Shown: positions 45,652-54,183 of the stretch, in pieces
Position numbering within the stretch: the stretch's first letter is position 1
Layout of the letters: each line of letters opens with the position of its first letter
Source of the DNA: Lachnospiraceae bacterium
GTDB lineage: Bacteria > Bacillota > Clostridia > Lachnospirales > Lachnospiraceae
Length of the DNA stretch: 64,000 nucleotides
Direction of reading: 5' to 3'
NCBI GenBank assembly: GCA_016280395.1
Contig: JAEEGQ010000008.1
Span: 24,979 to 88,978 of the forward strand
Notes under the pieces: generated by a model
Told to the model about the DNA's origin: nothing
Seen by the model: only the letters and a program-made list of their open reading frames with translations
Databases searched by the model: none
Translations under genes and position numbers: made by a program

Positions 45652-47064
45652 ATGGCAGAAACAAAAAAGAAATCCGCAGCAAAGAAGACCGCGGACAAGG
45701 AAAAGAAAAATGCGTGGCTGAAATACAATACCGCGCAGAAGAAGGAGATCTTCGATTATTGCGAAGGTTATAAGAAGTTTATTTCGGACTGCAAGACCGA
45801 AAGAGAGTGCGTTGAAGAGGTTGTCCGCCAGGCTAAGAAGCTCGGGTTCAAGGAACTTGGCGCCTATAAGACACTCAAAGCGGGCGACAAGGTCATCGTT
45901 ACAAACATGGGCAAGGATGTATGCCTCTTTGTTATGGGAACTGAGCCGCTTACAAACGGCATGAAGATCCTCGGAGCCCACATCGATTCTCCCCGTCTCG
46001 ACTTAAAGCAGAATCCTCTTTACGAGGATACCGAGCTTGCACTCCTTGATACGCATTATTACGGCGGCGTCAAGAAATATCAGTGGGTAACGCTTCCTCT
46101 TGCGATCCATGGCGTTGTGTTCAAGAAGGACGGCACCAGGGTAAATGTTGTTATCGGTGAGGATGACAATGACCCTGTTGTTGGAATCTCGGACCTTCTC
46201 ATCCATCTTTCCGCAGACCAGCTGCAGAAGAAGGCCGCTACGGTTATCGAAGGCGAGGACCTTAATGTGCTCTTTGGCAGCATCCCGCTTGAAAAAGAAG
46301 ACAAGGAAGCCGTAAAAGCAAATATCTTAAAGCTTCTTAAGGCCAAATACGATATCGAAGAGGATGATTTCCAGTCCGCAGAACTTGAGGTTGTGACAGC
46401 CGGCAAGGCGCGTGACTACGGTTTCGACCGTTCCATGGTAATGGGCTACGGCCAGGACGACAGGATCTGCGCCTACACCTCCATGACAGCGCTGTGCTCG
46501 CTTAAATCAACAAAGCGCACCGCAGTATGCATCCTTGTTGATAAAGAAGAGATCGGCTCCGTCGGCGCGACCGGCATGACAGGCCTTTTCTTTGAGAATA
46601 CGATAGCAGAGATCCTTGACAAACAGGGCAATTACTCGGAACTCAACGTGCGTCGCGCATTGCAGAATTCGCACATGCTTTCTTCAGACGTTTCCGCAGC
46701 ATACGATCCCAACTATCCTTCTGTTATGGAAAAGAAGAATGCGGCATATTTCGGACACGGGGCAGTGTTCAACAAGTACACGGGTTCCCGCGGAAAATCA
46801 GGCAGCAATGACGCCAACCCCGAGTACATCGCAGCTATCCGCAACGCACTTGACAAGCACAATGTTTCCTTCCAGTTTGCGGAGCTTGGCAAGGTAGATC
46901 AAGGCGGCGGCGGTACCATCGCTTACATCATGGCCAAATACAACATGCAGGTCATCGACAGCGGCGTTGCTATCCAGAACATGCACGCGCCGTGGGAAGT
47001 ATCCTGCAAGGTTGATATCTGGGAGACAGAGCACGGCTACAGGGCTTTCCTTGCTGAATTCTAA
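45652..47064 (+). CDS. M18-family aminopeptidase
   Basis: 470 residues from ATG 45652 (AAAGGAG upstream; an ATG at 45625 is in frame but lacks a site). Metal-site and catalytic segments of the M18 family: GAHIDSPRLDLK, HYYGGVKKYQW, DKEEIGSVGATGM, FGHGAVFNKYTG and the late MHAPWEVSCKVD. These zinc aminopeptidases release N-terminal acidic or hydrophobic residues in the cytoplasm. The N-terminus is a lysine-rich tail (KKKSAAKKTADKEKK) not needed for the fold. Single gene; the next start is 90 nt on, past a CCGGGGATA/TATCCCCGG hairpin (47103-47136). Confidence 0.93.
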   Translation: MAETKKKSAAKKTADKEKKNAWLKYNTAQKKEIFDYCEGYKKFISDCKTERECVEEVVRQAKKLGFKELGAYKTLKAGDKVIVTNMGKDVCLFVMGTEPLTNGMKILGAHIDSPRLDLKQNPLYEDTELALLDTHYYGGVKKYQWVTLPLAIHGVVFKKDGTRVNVVIGEDDNDPVVGISDLLIHLSADQLQKKAATVIEGEDLNVLFGSIPLEKEDKEAVKANILKLLKAKYDIEEDDFQSAELEVVTAGKARDYGFDRSMVMGYGQDDRICAYTSMTALCSLKSTKRTAVCILVDKEEIGSVGATGMTGLFFENTIAEILDKQGNYSELNVRRALQNSHMLSSDVSAAYDPNYPSVMEKKNAAYFGHGAVFNKYTGSRGKSGSNDANPEYIAAIRNALDKHNVSFQFAELGKVDQGGGGTIAYIMAKYNMQVIDSGVAIQNMHAPWEVSCKVDIWETEHGYRAFLAEF

Positions 47065-47154
47065 GCCTTGATAAGCATTGATGCGAAACTTACGCAAAAC
47101 GGCCGGGGATAGAGGCGGGAAGGCTTTTATCCCCGGATCAAAAAGAGGTCTTGT

Positions 47155-47757
47155 ATGTCTGGTCTTAACGGTATGCCGCGGATCGCGGCTTTTGAAAAGG
47201 TAAGCTTTGAACAGTTCGAAAAGGATTGGAAAAGTGACGGAAAAGCAGGAAATGATGCCGCCGGCGCGAGCCCGGACGCGGACAGAGCCGTGACTGCGGA
47301 TAAAACAGGAACGTTAAACTCCGTTCCTGACATCATTCCGCGGATCTACAGCGAAATAAAGCTTCCCGTCCGCGCGACCGCAGGTTCTGCCGGGTATGAT
47401 TTTTATTCAACCGAGGATGTCACTCTTGCGCCCGGGGAGTCTGTAAAGATCCTGACCGGGATACGTGCAAGGATGCAGCCTGGCTGGGTACTTCTCATCT
47501 TTCCGAGGAGCGGCCTCGGCTTTAAGTACCGTCTGCAGCTTGACAACACCACAGGTGTCATAGATGCGGATTACTACGGTGCCCCGAACGAGGGCCATAT
47601 CCAGATCAAGATCACAAACGATTCAAAAAGCGGCAGAACCCTTGAGATAAAAAGAGGAACAGCCTTTGCACAGGGCGTGTTCGTGCCGTTTGGCATAACG
47701 GAGGACGACAGCGCAACGGCAAAACGCGAGGGTGGCCTCGGCAGCACGGGGATGTGA
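47155..47757 (+). CDS. dut: dUTPase with N-terminal extension
   Basis: 200 residues. All five trimeric dUTPase motifs are present: AGYDFYS (1), PRSGLGFK (2), GVIDADYYG (3), GTAFAQGVF (4) and REGGLGSTG (5). It hydrolyses dUTP to dUMP and PPi to keep uracil out of DNA. The family is normally about 145 residues; here about 60 extra N-terminal residues (PRIAAFEKVSFEQFEKDW, then a low-complexity linker) precede the domain. Nearby ATG 47155 has AAAGAGG upstream. Confidence 0.93.
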   Translation: MSGLNGMPRIAAFEKVSFEQFEKDWKSDGKAGNDAAGASPDADRAVTADKTGTLNSVPDIIPRIYSEIKLPVRATAGSAGYDFYSTEDVTLAPGESVKILTGIRARMQPGWVLLIFPRSGLGFKYRLQLDNTTGVIDADYYGAPNEGHIQIKITNDSKSGRTLEIKRGTAFAQGVFVPFGITEDDSATAKREGGLGSTGM

Positions 47758-47817
47758 CCCGGCATCAAATATCACCCACGGGTGAAAGACCCGCGGTGGA
47801 TTGGAAAGGAAAACAGA

Positions 47818-48255
47818 ATGTTCAACAACATAGGTAAAAAACTCAAAGTCCTGGCATGGATTACTTTTATAGGCGGCTCTGTTTATTCGGTCGTAAAGAC
47901 ATTCCAGCTCTGGTCGCTTTATCCCGCCAACCCGTTGATAGGGCTTTTGGCATTGATAGGGGGTGTGCTCGGCTCCTGGCTTGGCAGCTGGCTTTTTTAC
48001 GGTGTGGGTCAGATAGCGGAGGATACGGAACGCATCGCAAAAAGAGTCGATGCCGGTTTTACTCCTTCTTCGGTGGATTACCGGAATTCCAATTACGGAT
48101 ATATAGATCGCCTGAGGGATGTCGATGCCGTAAGGTCAAAGAATCAGACAGATTACGATGAGGTGGTCAACAAGACCGACCCGCTGACCGCAGAAGTAAC
48201 AAGGTTTAAGACAGATCCCGTGACAGGCGAGGCAACCCATCTGTACGACAAATAA
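47818..48255 (+). CDS. Small membrane protein, unknown function
   Basis: 145 residues from ATG 47818, the start with GGAAAGGAAAAC upstream. Two membrane segments (about 12-31 and 42-66) form a helical hairpin, followed by a polar cytoplasmic tail with no known motif. Sixty nt after dut and followed by a terminator, so dut may be cotranscribed with it. No family recognised. Confidence 0.7.
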   Translation: MFNNIGKKLKVLAWITFIGGSVYSVVKTFQLWSLYPANPLIGLLALIGGVLGSWLGSWLFYGVGQIAEDTERIAKRVDAGFTPSSVDYRNSNYGYIDRLRDVDAVRSKNQTDYDEVVNKTDPLTAEVTRFKTDPVTGEATHLYDK

Positions 48256-48290
48256 CAATAATTAAATTACGATTTAACCCACAGCGGCAC

Positions 48291-48318
48291 GCATGTTTCC
48301 GGCGGCCGCTGTTTTTTT
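48291..48318 (+). terminator. Rho-independent terminator
   Basis: ACAGCGGC (48291-48298) pairs with GCCGCTGT (48305-48312), then T7. Confidence 0.88.
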
Positions 48319-48520
48319 GCTCGATATTCCGATGCCCACGGATAAAGAATTCCTGTGTGGCATTGTGCCCATGATCCGCTGTCATGGTTAAAGTCCCATA
48401 TTTTTTTGTATCTTTCTTCGGAAAACTATTAAGTTTTTGCCTCAATTACCGATTAAGATATTGAAAGACTATGCATGGGTGGGAAAAATATGCCCCTGCA
48501 GGCGGAACACGGAGAGAGAA

Positions 48521-49975
48521 ATGGCGGAAAAATTCACCAGCAAAACCGAATATATGGCAACTCTCCGCGACAGGACAAGGATCGAATCCATCACATCACA
48601 GGTTAATGTGAAAGATCCGAAGGTTGCGGGCGAGCTTTATAAGAGGCTTAAGGATAAACCCGCCTACTTCGAGACAGAAACGGGAAGGCGGTTCATGCAG
48701 AGCCTTCTTATTACGTACAGAAGCGCGGTAAGACCCGGCGGTTCGGTCGCTCCGGATGAGGACGACTGGAGGGCAAAGGGCAGTCCGGCAGTAAAAACAG
48801 GTAATTTTGCAATAAACGAAGGAGCAGCGGACATGGCTCCGGGAGACAGGCGCAGGAAAACGGAAAGGCCTGCCGGAACCGCAAAGAGTAACGACAGCGT
48901 AAGCCGCTCGGCTTCAAAGAAGCGCGGGGAGACAGCGCGCCCGGCAGCATCAAAGATAACCATCGTTGAAGGCCCTCAGAACTTAAGAAGCCGCTACAAC
49001 GGCAGGGTCGAGGCGCATATGGAGGCGCTTGACGAGCTTACCTCCGGCAGGCGCGAATACAACGAGTTCTGGGATGAGCCCGAAGAAACAGAAGAAACCG
49101 AAGATATCGCAGGCAAAAACAAAAAACGCATCAAAAGGCTTTTGATCCTTGCGGGTGCGGTCGCATCAATAGTACTTGCGGTACTTCTCGGAAAAGAGAT
49201 CAGCTACAGGATCGAAAACATGCGCAGCAAACGCAAGCTTGCGGAGCTCCAGCAGATAGTAACGCAGCACACCGAAACGCGCAATGACGACATAACGAAA
49301 GCGCACGCTGCCACAACAGACGACAGGCAGCCCGGTGAGGGAGAGGAAAATGACCTCACACCCGCCCCGACGGAAGCCCCGGCGGCTCCCACGCTCCTGC
49401 CCGAGTATAAAGAGCTGTACAGCAGGAATCCTGACATGGTCGGCTGGATACGCATTCCTGGAACGATCGTCAATTACCCGGTAATGCAGACTGCGGATGA
49501 CATGGAATACTACCTCTACCGCGATTTTGACCGGGGTGACGACAAAAACGGTCTGCCCTTCGCAGATACCCGTTCGGATGTTTTCAAACCTACCGCAAAC
49601 GTGCTCATCTACGGCCATTGCATGAACAGCGGAGCGATGTTCGCAACACTGCTCGAGTATAAAAACAGGGATTTCTACGAGGCACACCCCGTTATCTGCT
49701 TCGATACCGTTTATGGGCGCGCCGAATACGAGATAATAGCCTGCTTCCAGTCAAGAGTAGCATTTATCGACGAAAAAACCTTCAGGTACTACAATTTCAT
49801 CGATACCGATTCCGAAGAAGAATTCAACGAATTCATTAAAAACGTTAAGTCGATGTCCTATTACGACATCCCCGCAACAGCGCAGTTCGGCGACAGCCTG
49901 ATAACCCTTTCCACCTGCGACAAGGAGATACAGAACGGGCGCATGGCCGTTGTTGCAAGAAAGATCACGAAATAA
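48521..49975 (+). CDS. srtB: Class B sortase with long cytoplasmic N-terminus
   Basis: 484 residues from ATG 48521 (GGAGAG upstream). The sortase domain occupies about 285-484 with the triad H366 (IYGHCMN), C466 (TLSTC) and R474 (NGRMAVV). A single membrane segment (about 207-228, LLILAGAVASIVLAVLLG) precedes it. The 200 residues before that segment are an unusual polar, basic cytoplasmic extension (KFTSKTEYMATLRDR, later a low-complexity K/R/S stretch). Sortase B cleaves a C-terminal sorting signal and attaches the protein to peptidoglycan or a pilin; the next gene encodes a likely substrate. Confidence 0.92.
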   Translation: MAEKFTSKTEYMATLRDRTRIESITSQVNVKDPKVAGELYKRLKDKPAYFETETGRRFMQSLLITYRSAVRPGGSVAPDEDDWRAKGSPAVKTGNFAINEGAADMAPGDRRRKTERPAGTAKSNDSVSRSASKKRGETARPAASKITIVEGPQNLRSRYNGRVEAHMEALDELTSGRREYNEFWDEPEETEETEDIAGKNKKRIKRLLILAGAVASIVLAVLLGKEISYRIENMRSKRKLAELQQIVTQHTETRNDDITKAHAATTDDRQPGEGEENDLTPAPTEAPAAPTLLPEYKELYSRNPDMVGWIRIPGTIVNYPVMQTADDMEYYLYRDFDRGDDKNGLPFADTRSDVFKPTANVLIYGHCMNSGAMFATLLEYKNRDFYEAHPVICFDTVYGRAEYEIIACFQSRVAFIDEKTFRYYNFIDTDSEEEFNEFIKNVKSMSYYDIPATAQFGDSLITLSTCDKEIQNGRMAVVARKITK

Positions 49976-50032
49976 CCATTCAACATAAATCTCAAAGAGG
50001 GAGCAAAACCGGCAAGGCCGGCAAAGGAGATC

Positions 50033-51070
50033 ATGAAGAAGAAAGCTATCATTTTCACATTGGTGCTGATCCTCGCGTTTACCGGGGCTTTCGCCACGGC
50101 AAAGCTGTTTGGGGCAAATGCGGCATTTAACCAGAAGGATATCAAGGAGATCGAGGTGGATACAGACGAATATCCGCTCTACCTTGATGAAGTCCCGGAC
50201 CGCATCAGCGACAGCTCCTACATCTATGCGCAGCTCACAAAGTACGGTGCCGTCAACGAGAACAACGAGGAAGCATACGACAACTTCCAGCTTTCGCTTG
50301 TTGATGACGACGCGTCAAAGATCAAGCTCCGCAACGCCATGGCAGCTGCGGGCCTTAATCCCGATGAAAACAGGTGTTTTGCCATGAAGGCTACTCTGGT
50401 GAAATATGATGAAGACGAAGGCGATTACTTTGTCAACAGAGAGTCCACGATAAAGCTTCTGACCCCGCTTTCCGACAACATGTACCAGTATGATGAAGAG
50501 GAAAACGAGGATTTCGTCGATCCCGGCGCACTTATGATAGTATCGGTCAACACTTCCGGAAGGCTTGTTGATATTTCAAGCCAGTGCAAGCTTGTTTATG
50601 CTGACGATATCTTAAGTGCCGAGATGATCATCACTTCGGAAGCCATCTACGGTTTCATCTTAAAGGGCGTAGCTCCCGATCCCGATGACCCGGATTACGT
50701 TGAGCCCGGGCAGAATGCGACACCAACACCCACAAAGGCCCCGTCGAATACGACTCCGACACCTACCCCCACACCGACGCAGGGTGGCGCGAATGTTCCC
50801 GCAACCCCCACACCGACGCAGGGCGGCGCAAATGTTCCCGCAACACCTACACCGACACCCGCCAATTCATCTTCGAACCCGTCGGGTACTACAAAGGCTC
50901 CTACCCAGACTCCCACGAAGGCGCCCACAAAGACTCCCGCAAACAGCGGTACGAAGACTGATGTAACGCCTAAGACCGGCGACATGCACGATTCCGTCCT
51001 GACAATAGGCGGTGCGGTGCTTGCAGGTGCCATCCTGGTGATGGTTATCAGAAAGTATAAAAAGCTGTGA
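50033..51070 (+). CDS. Probable sortase-anchored surface protein
   Basis: 345 residues. Signal peptide at 1-28; a folded domain (about 30-225); a Pro/Thr-rich stalk (225-309) with a 13-residue unit, TPTPTQGGANVPA, repeated in tandem; then a C-terminal sorting signal TPKTG (312-316), a hydrophobic span and a positive tail (IRKYKKL). The PKTG signal fits class B-type sorting motifs better than LPxTG, and the gene starts 57 nt after the sortase gene, so the two are probably enzyme and substrate. No function is evident for the folded domain. Confidence 0.85.
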   Translation: MKKKAIIFTLVLILAFTGAFATAKLFGANAAFNQKDIKEIEVDTDEYPLYLDEVPDRISDSSYIYAQLTKYGAVNENNEEAYDNFQLSLVDDDASKIKLRNAMAAAGLNPDENRCFAMKATLVKYDEDEGDYFVNRESTIKLLTPLSDNMYQYDEEENEDFVDPGALMIVSVNTSGRLVDISSQCKLVYADDILSAEMIITSEAIYGFILKGVAPDPDDPDYVEPGQNATPTPTKAPSNTTPTPTPTPTQGGANVPATPTPTQGGANVPATPTPTPANSSSNPSGTTKAPTQTPTKAPTKTPANSGTKTDVTPKTGDMHDSVLTIGGAVLAGAILVMVIRKYKKL

Positions 51071-51109
51071 TAAATGGTTTTGATAACTTGAATAATGCAT
51101 AATCATTAC

Positions 51110-51142
51110 AGGCGTTTTGGAAATTTCCAAGACGCCTTTTTT
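51110..51142 (+). terminator. Rho-independent terminator
   Basis: A 28-nt near-palindrome, 51110-51137 (AGGCGTTTTGG with CCAAGACGCCT, one G-U), then T6. Confidence 0.9.
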
Positions 51143-51151
51143 ATTTCAAAG

Positions 51152-51182
51152 TGAGTCAGTGGGGTCGTATCTCACTGACTCA
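51152..51182. repeat. TGAGTCA repeat, unit C
   Basis: Single 31-bp unit with TGAGTCA and TGACTCA ends and core GGGGTCGTATCTC, between the terminator and the promoter of the next gene. Confidence 0.9.
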
Positions 51183-51193
51183 CACGGTTTTTC

Positions 51194-51222
51194 TTGCATT
51201 TTCGCAGCGGGTGCGATATAAT
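51194..51222 (+). promoter_or_regulatory. Promoter of the 51248 operon
   Basis: TTGCAT (51194-51199), 17-nt spacer, TATAAT (51217-51222), 25 nt before the ATG at 51248. Confidence 0.8.
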
Positions 51223-51247
51223 CAAGTAATTCGTGCAGGTGAGTGAA

Positions 51248-51889
51248 ATGATCAGGACAGACGGAATAATATTTGATGTTGACGGGACATTGTGGGATTC
51301 CACGGTGCCTGCCGCAGAGGTATGGAAGAGAGTGGCTTCGGAGTATCCGGAGATAACGGACGAGATCAGTGCCAAACGCCTGAAATCCTTCTACGGACTG
51401 CCGCTTGAGGACATTGCCAGGAGGATGTTCTTAAGCGTACCGTTTGAGAAGGCGCTCGGTGTTATGGAGCGGGCCGTACGGGAGCAATGCCCGTACCTGC
51501 TCGATCATAAGGGCGAGCTGCTTGGCGATGTCGGCGCGGTTTTTGGGAAACTTAACGAGATGGGGATCAAGGTCTTCATCGTAAGTAACTGCAGGGCAGG
51601 CTATATTGAGACATTCCTTAAGGCTTACGGCTTTGAGGAGCTGTGCCTCGACCATCTCTGCCCCGGAGATACGGGACTTCTGAAAGCAGATAACATCAGG
51701 AATATCGCAGCGAAATGGGGGCTCAAAGCCCCGATTTACGTAGGTGATACGGACGGCGACGAAGCCGCTTCGCGCGAGGCCGGAGTGCCCTTTGTGTTCG
51801 CGGCTTACGGTTTCGGAAAAGCGGACAGCTTCGCGGAAAAGCTTGACAGGCTTGAAGATCTGCCGGGGATCGTTGAAAGCATAGGATAA
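51248..51889 (+). CDS. HAD-superfamily phosphatase, phosphoglycolate-phosphatase-like
   Basis: 213 residues from ATG 51248 (AGGTGAG 5 nt upstream; an earlier GTG lacks a site). Complete catalytic set: FDVDGTLWDS (both Asp), IVSNC (motif II), the lysine in LKADNIRN, and YVGDTDGD (motif IV), with a helical cap between. Typical small-molecule phosphatase such as Gph or YjjG relatives; substrate not known. First gene of a set with trpS and an EamA protein, 33 nt before trpS. Confidence 0.88.
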   Translation: MIRTDGIIFDVDGTLWDSTVPAAEVWKRVASEYPEITDEISAKRLKSFYGLPLEDIARRMFLSVPFEKALGVMERAVREQCPYLLDHKGELLGDVGAVFGKLNEMGIKVFIVSNCRAGYIETFLKAYGFEELCLDHLCPGDTGLLKADNIRNIAAKWGLKAPIYVGDTDGDEAASREAGVPFVFAAYGFGKADSFAEKLDRLEDLPGIVESIG

Positions 51890-51922
51890 ATCATCAGGAA
51901 AAACAGGAACAGGAGAAATGTT

Positions 51923-52927
51923 ATGATAGACGGAAGAAAATCGCTTTTTAGCGGAATGCAGGCTACAGGAAACCTGACACTCGGAAATTACCTTGGGGCG
52001 CTCAAGAATTTTGTGACGCTGCAGGATGAATATGAGACTTTTTTCTGCGTTGTGGACGAGCACTCGATAACGGTTCGCCAGGATCCGGCGGAGCTTCGTA
52101 AACGCGCAAGAAATCTGCTTACGCTCTACATCGCGGCGGGGCTCGATCCCGAGAAAAACTGCATTTACTACCAGTCCCACTGCTCTGCACACGCAGAACT
52201 CGCATGGATCCTGAATTGCTATACTTACATGGGTGAGCTTTCCCGAATGACGCAGTTTAAGGACAAGTCCGCAAAGCATGCCGATAACATCAATGCCGGC
52301 CTGTTCACATATCCGGTTCTCATGGCTGCGGATATTCTGCTGTTCCAGACCGATGTCGTGCCGGTTGGTATCGACCAGATGCAGCATCTTGAGCTTACGC
52401 GCGATATCGCGATCCGCTTTAACAACATTTACGGGGATGTTTTTACCGTTCCCGAGGCATACATCGGCAAGGCTGGGGCGAAGATCATGAGTCTTCAGGA
52501 TCCGCTCCACAAGATGTCCAAATCGGACGAAAACGAGAATGCGTCGATCTACCTGATGGATCCGCCGGATGCGATCATGCGCAAATGCAAGCGTGCCGTT
52601 ACGGATTCAGACACGGAAGTCCGCTACGGCGAGGACAAGCCCGGTGTAAGCAACCTTATCGATATCTACCGCTCGTGTCTTTCAAAGAGTGTTGAAGAGG
52701 TTGAGAAGGAGTTCGAGGGCAAGGGCTACGGTGTGTTCAAAGAAGCTGTCGGCGAGGCCGTTGTAAGCGTATTGAAGCCGCTGCAGGACGAGTTCGCAAG
52801 GCTGTCGAAGGAGAAGGATTACATCGATAAGTATATCAAGCAGAATGCCGAGAAAGCCTCGTATTATGCGAATAAGACGCTTCGCAAGGTGCAGAAGAAG
52901 GTTGGCTTCCCGGAGAGGATCCGCTGA
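51923..52927 (+). CDS. trpS: Tryptophanyl-tRNA synthetase
   Basis: 334 residues, a normal class Ic size. Signature 1 is TGNLTLGNYLGAL (HIGH-equivalent) and signature 2 is KMSKSDEN. It attaches tryptophan to its tRNA using ATP. The tryptophan/AMP pocket segment is seen in LPVG-like DVVPVGIDQMQHLELTRDIA. No T-box leader is visible in front; the gene is cotranscribed with the HAD gene. GGAG precedes ATG 51923. Confidence 0.98.
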   Translation: MIDGRKSLFSGMQATGNLTLGNYLGALKNFVTLQDEYETFFCVVDEHSITVRQDPAELRKRARNLLTLYIAAGLDPEKNCIYYQSHCSAHAELAWILNCYTYMGELSRMTQFKDKSAKHADNINAGLFTYPVLMAADILLFQTDVVPVGIDQMQHLELTRDIAIRFNNIYGDVFTVPEAYIGKAGAKIMSLQDPLHKMSKSDENENASIYLMDPPDAIMRKCKRAVTDSDTEVRYGEDKPGVSNLIDIYRSCLSKSVEEVEKEFEGKGYGVFKEAVGEAVVSVLKPLQDEFARLSKEKDYIDKYIKQNAEKASYYANKTLRKVQKKVGFPERIR

Positions 52928-53013
52928 TATTACGTGAAATTTGGGGGAGATACCGTGGTTTTGAACAAACCCGGTAGCTTCCCCGTTTGTTTGCAGAACA
53001 GAAGGTGACAGGT

Positions 53014-53877
53014 TTGGAAGCATGGATGTGGCTGGTGCTCCTTTACGGAGTGCTAAAAGGCGCACGAGAGATAGTTAAAAAGAAGGCTTTGGAGCGCAGC
53101 TCCGTGTTGGAAGTGCTGTTTTTCTACACGGCGATCGGGTTCCTGTTTGTGCTGCCCGAGATCCCGAAGGCCTTTGATATGGACATGTCGCTGCTGCCCA
53201 TGGTCTTTGTCAAATCGTTTATCATTTTCATCTCGTGGCTGTGCGGGTATGCCGCGATAAGTAAAATGCCGATAAGCATGTACTGTGTCACGGACCTTGC
53301 AAGGGTGCTGTTTGCGACTCTTCTCGGGATCATAGTGCTCGGAGAATCGTTCACGTTCTATCAGGGGATAGGATTGTCGCTGGTCATGGCCGGGCTTGTT
53401 CTTGTGAACCTGCAGAAGAAGGGCGCAAAGGGACGCGTGGAGTTTAAGTATGTGCTGCTGGCGCTGGTCTCGTGTCTTGGGAACGCTGTTTCCGGGGTGA
53501 TGGACAAGATCATCATGAAACGCGAGATAACAAGCGGACAGCTGCAGTTCTGGTATATGCTGTTCCTATTGCTCTTGTACCTTGGCTTCATGATATTCCA
53601 CACGGTAAGGGTTGAAAAGATAGATTGGAAGAGCCTGAAGACGAATTACTGGATACCGGTCTTAAGCATTATGTTCATGATCGGCGACAGGGCGCTGTTC
53701 ATCGCGAACGGGATGGCAGACAGCCGCGTTACCGTCATGACGCTGTTAAAGCAGTCGTGCGTGCTTGTTTCGATACTGGGCGGCTTCATATTCTTCAAGG
53801 AAAAAAAGATCGGCTACAGACTGCTCTGTGCGGGCGTTGTCGTAGCCGGTATTGCGATCGCAACGATCGGCGCATAA
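53014..53877 (+). CDS. EamA-type drug/metabolite transporter
   Basis: 287 residues from TTG 53014, chosen by the AAGGTG site about 8 nt upstream and because MEAWMWLVLL fits the family start; ATG 53026 and TTG 52987 are alternatives. Ten predicted membrane segments in two five-helix halves (first ends with KMPISMYCVTDLARVLFA, second with TVMTLLKQSCVLVSILG), as in EamA/DMT exporters. Substrate unknown. Stop codon TAA directly abuts repeat unit D. Possibly in the same message as trpS, 86 nt upstream. Confidence 0.85.
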   Translation: MEAWMWLVLLYGVLKGAREIVKKKALERSSVLEVLFFYTAIGFLFVLPEIPKAFDMDMSLLPMVFVKSFIIFISWLCGYAAISKMPISMYCVTDLARVLFATLLGIIVLGESFTFYQGIGLSLVMAGLVLVNLQKKGAKGRVEFKYVLLALVSCLGNAVSGVMDKIIMKREITSGQLQFWYMLFLLLLYLGFMIFHTVRVEKIDWKSLKTNYWIPVLSIMFMIGDRALFIANGMADSRVTVMTLLKQSCVLVSILGGFIFFKEKKIGYRLLCAGVVVAGIAIATIGA

Positions 53878-53908
53878 TGAGTCACCGGGGTCGTTTCCCA
53901 GTGACTCA
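53878..53908. repeat. TGAGTCA repeat, unit D
   Basis: 31-bp unit with core GGGGTCGTTTCCC; starts at the base after the transporter stop codon. Confidence 0.9.
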
Positions 53909-54139
53909 CTCCGGATGTCCCGGAATACCCCTTGCACTACGGCTCGTTTCCTGCTCGTTGCAAGCCGCTTTTTCGCTCCGCTTTCCTCGCTCTCGGGGCA
54001 TGGCCCTCGTTCGCTTCGCGAACCGCTCGACGCGTCGCTGCGAGCTTGCAACTCCCGACGGAAGCCTCGCTCGTAGCCGTGCGGCGGGGCATTCCGGGCA
54101 TCCGGAATGTGCCGTGGTGAAACACCCCGGGTGAAAAAA
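53909..54139. repeat. Palindromic GC-rich insert between repeats D and E
   Basis: 231 nt, noticeably richer in CTCG/GCTCG than the flanks. Ends match as an inverted repeat: 53910-53932 (TCCGGATGTCCCGGAATACC...) with about 54086-54108 (GGGGCATTCCGGGCATCCGG...), one insertion and one mismatch. Inside, GTTGCAAGC with GCTTGCAAC, and GTTCGC-TTC-GCGAAC. Several frames lack stops but none has a ribosome site or protein-like composition. A mobile, structured, non-coding element is most likely. Confidence 0.65.
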
Positions 54140-54183
54140 AGAGTCAGCGGGAAACAATCCCACTGACTCACTCTGCTGACTCA
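54140..54183. repeat. TGAGTCA repeat, unit E plus half-unit
   Basis: 54140-54170 is a unit in the opposite orientation to D (core GGGAAACAATCCC, first base A), followed by an extra TGACTCA end at 54177-54183 that overlaps the stop codon of the next gene on the minus strand. Confidence 0.85.

Noticed and set aside
53909..54139. Open frames across the GC-rich insert as genes
   Set aside because: Open in several frames on both strands because of palindromic, stop-poor composition; no ribosome sites and no protein-like pattern.
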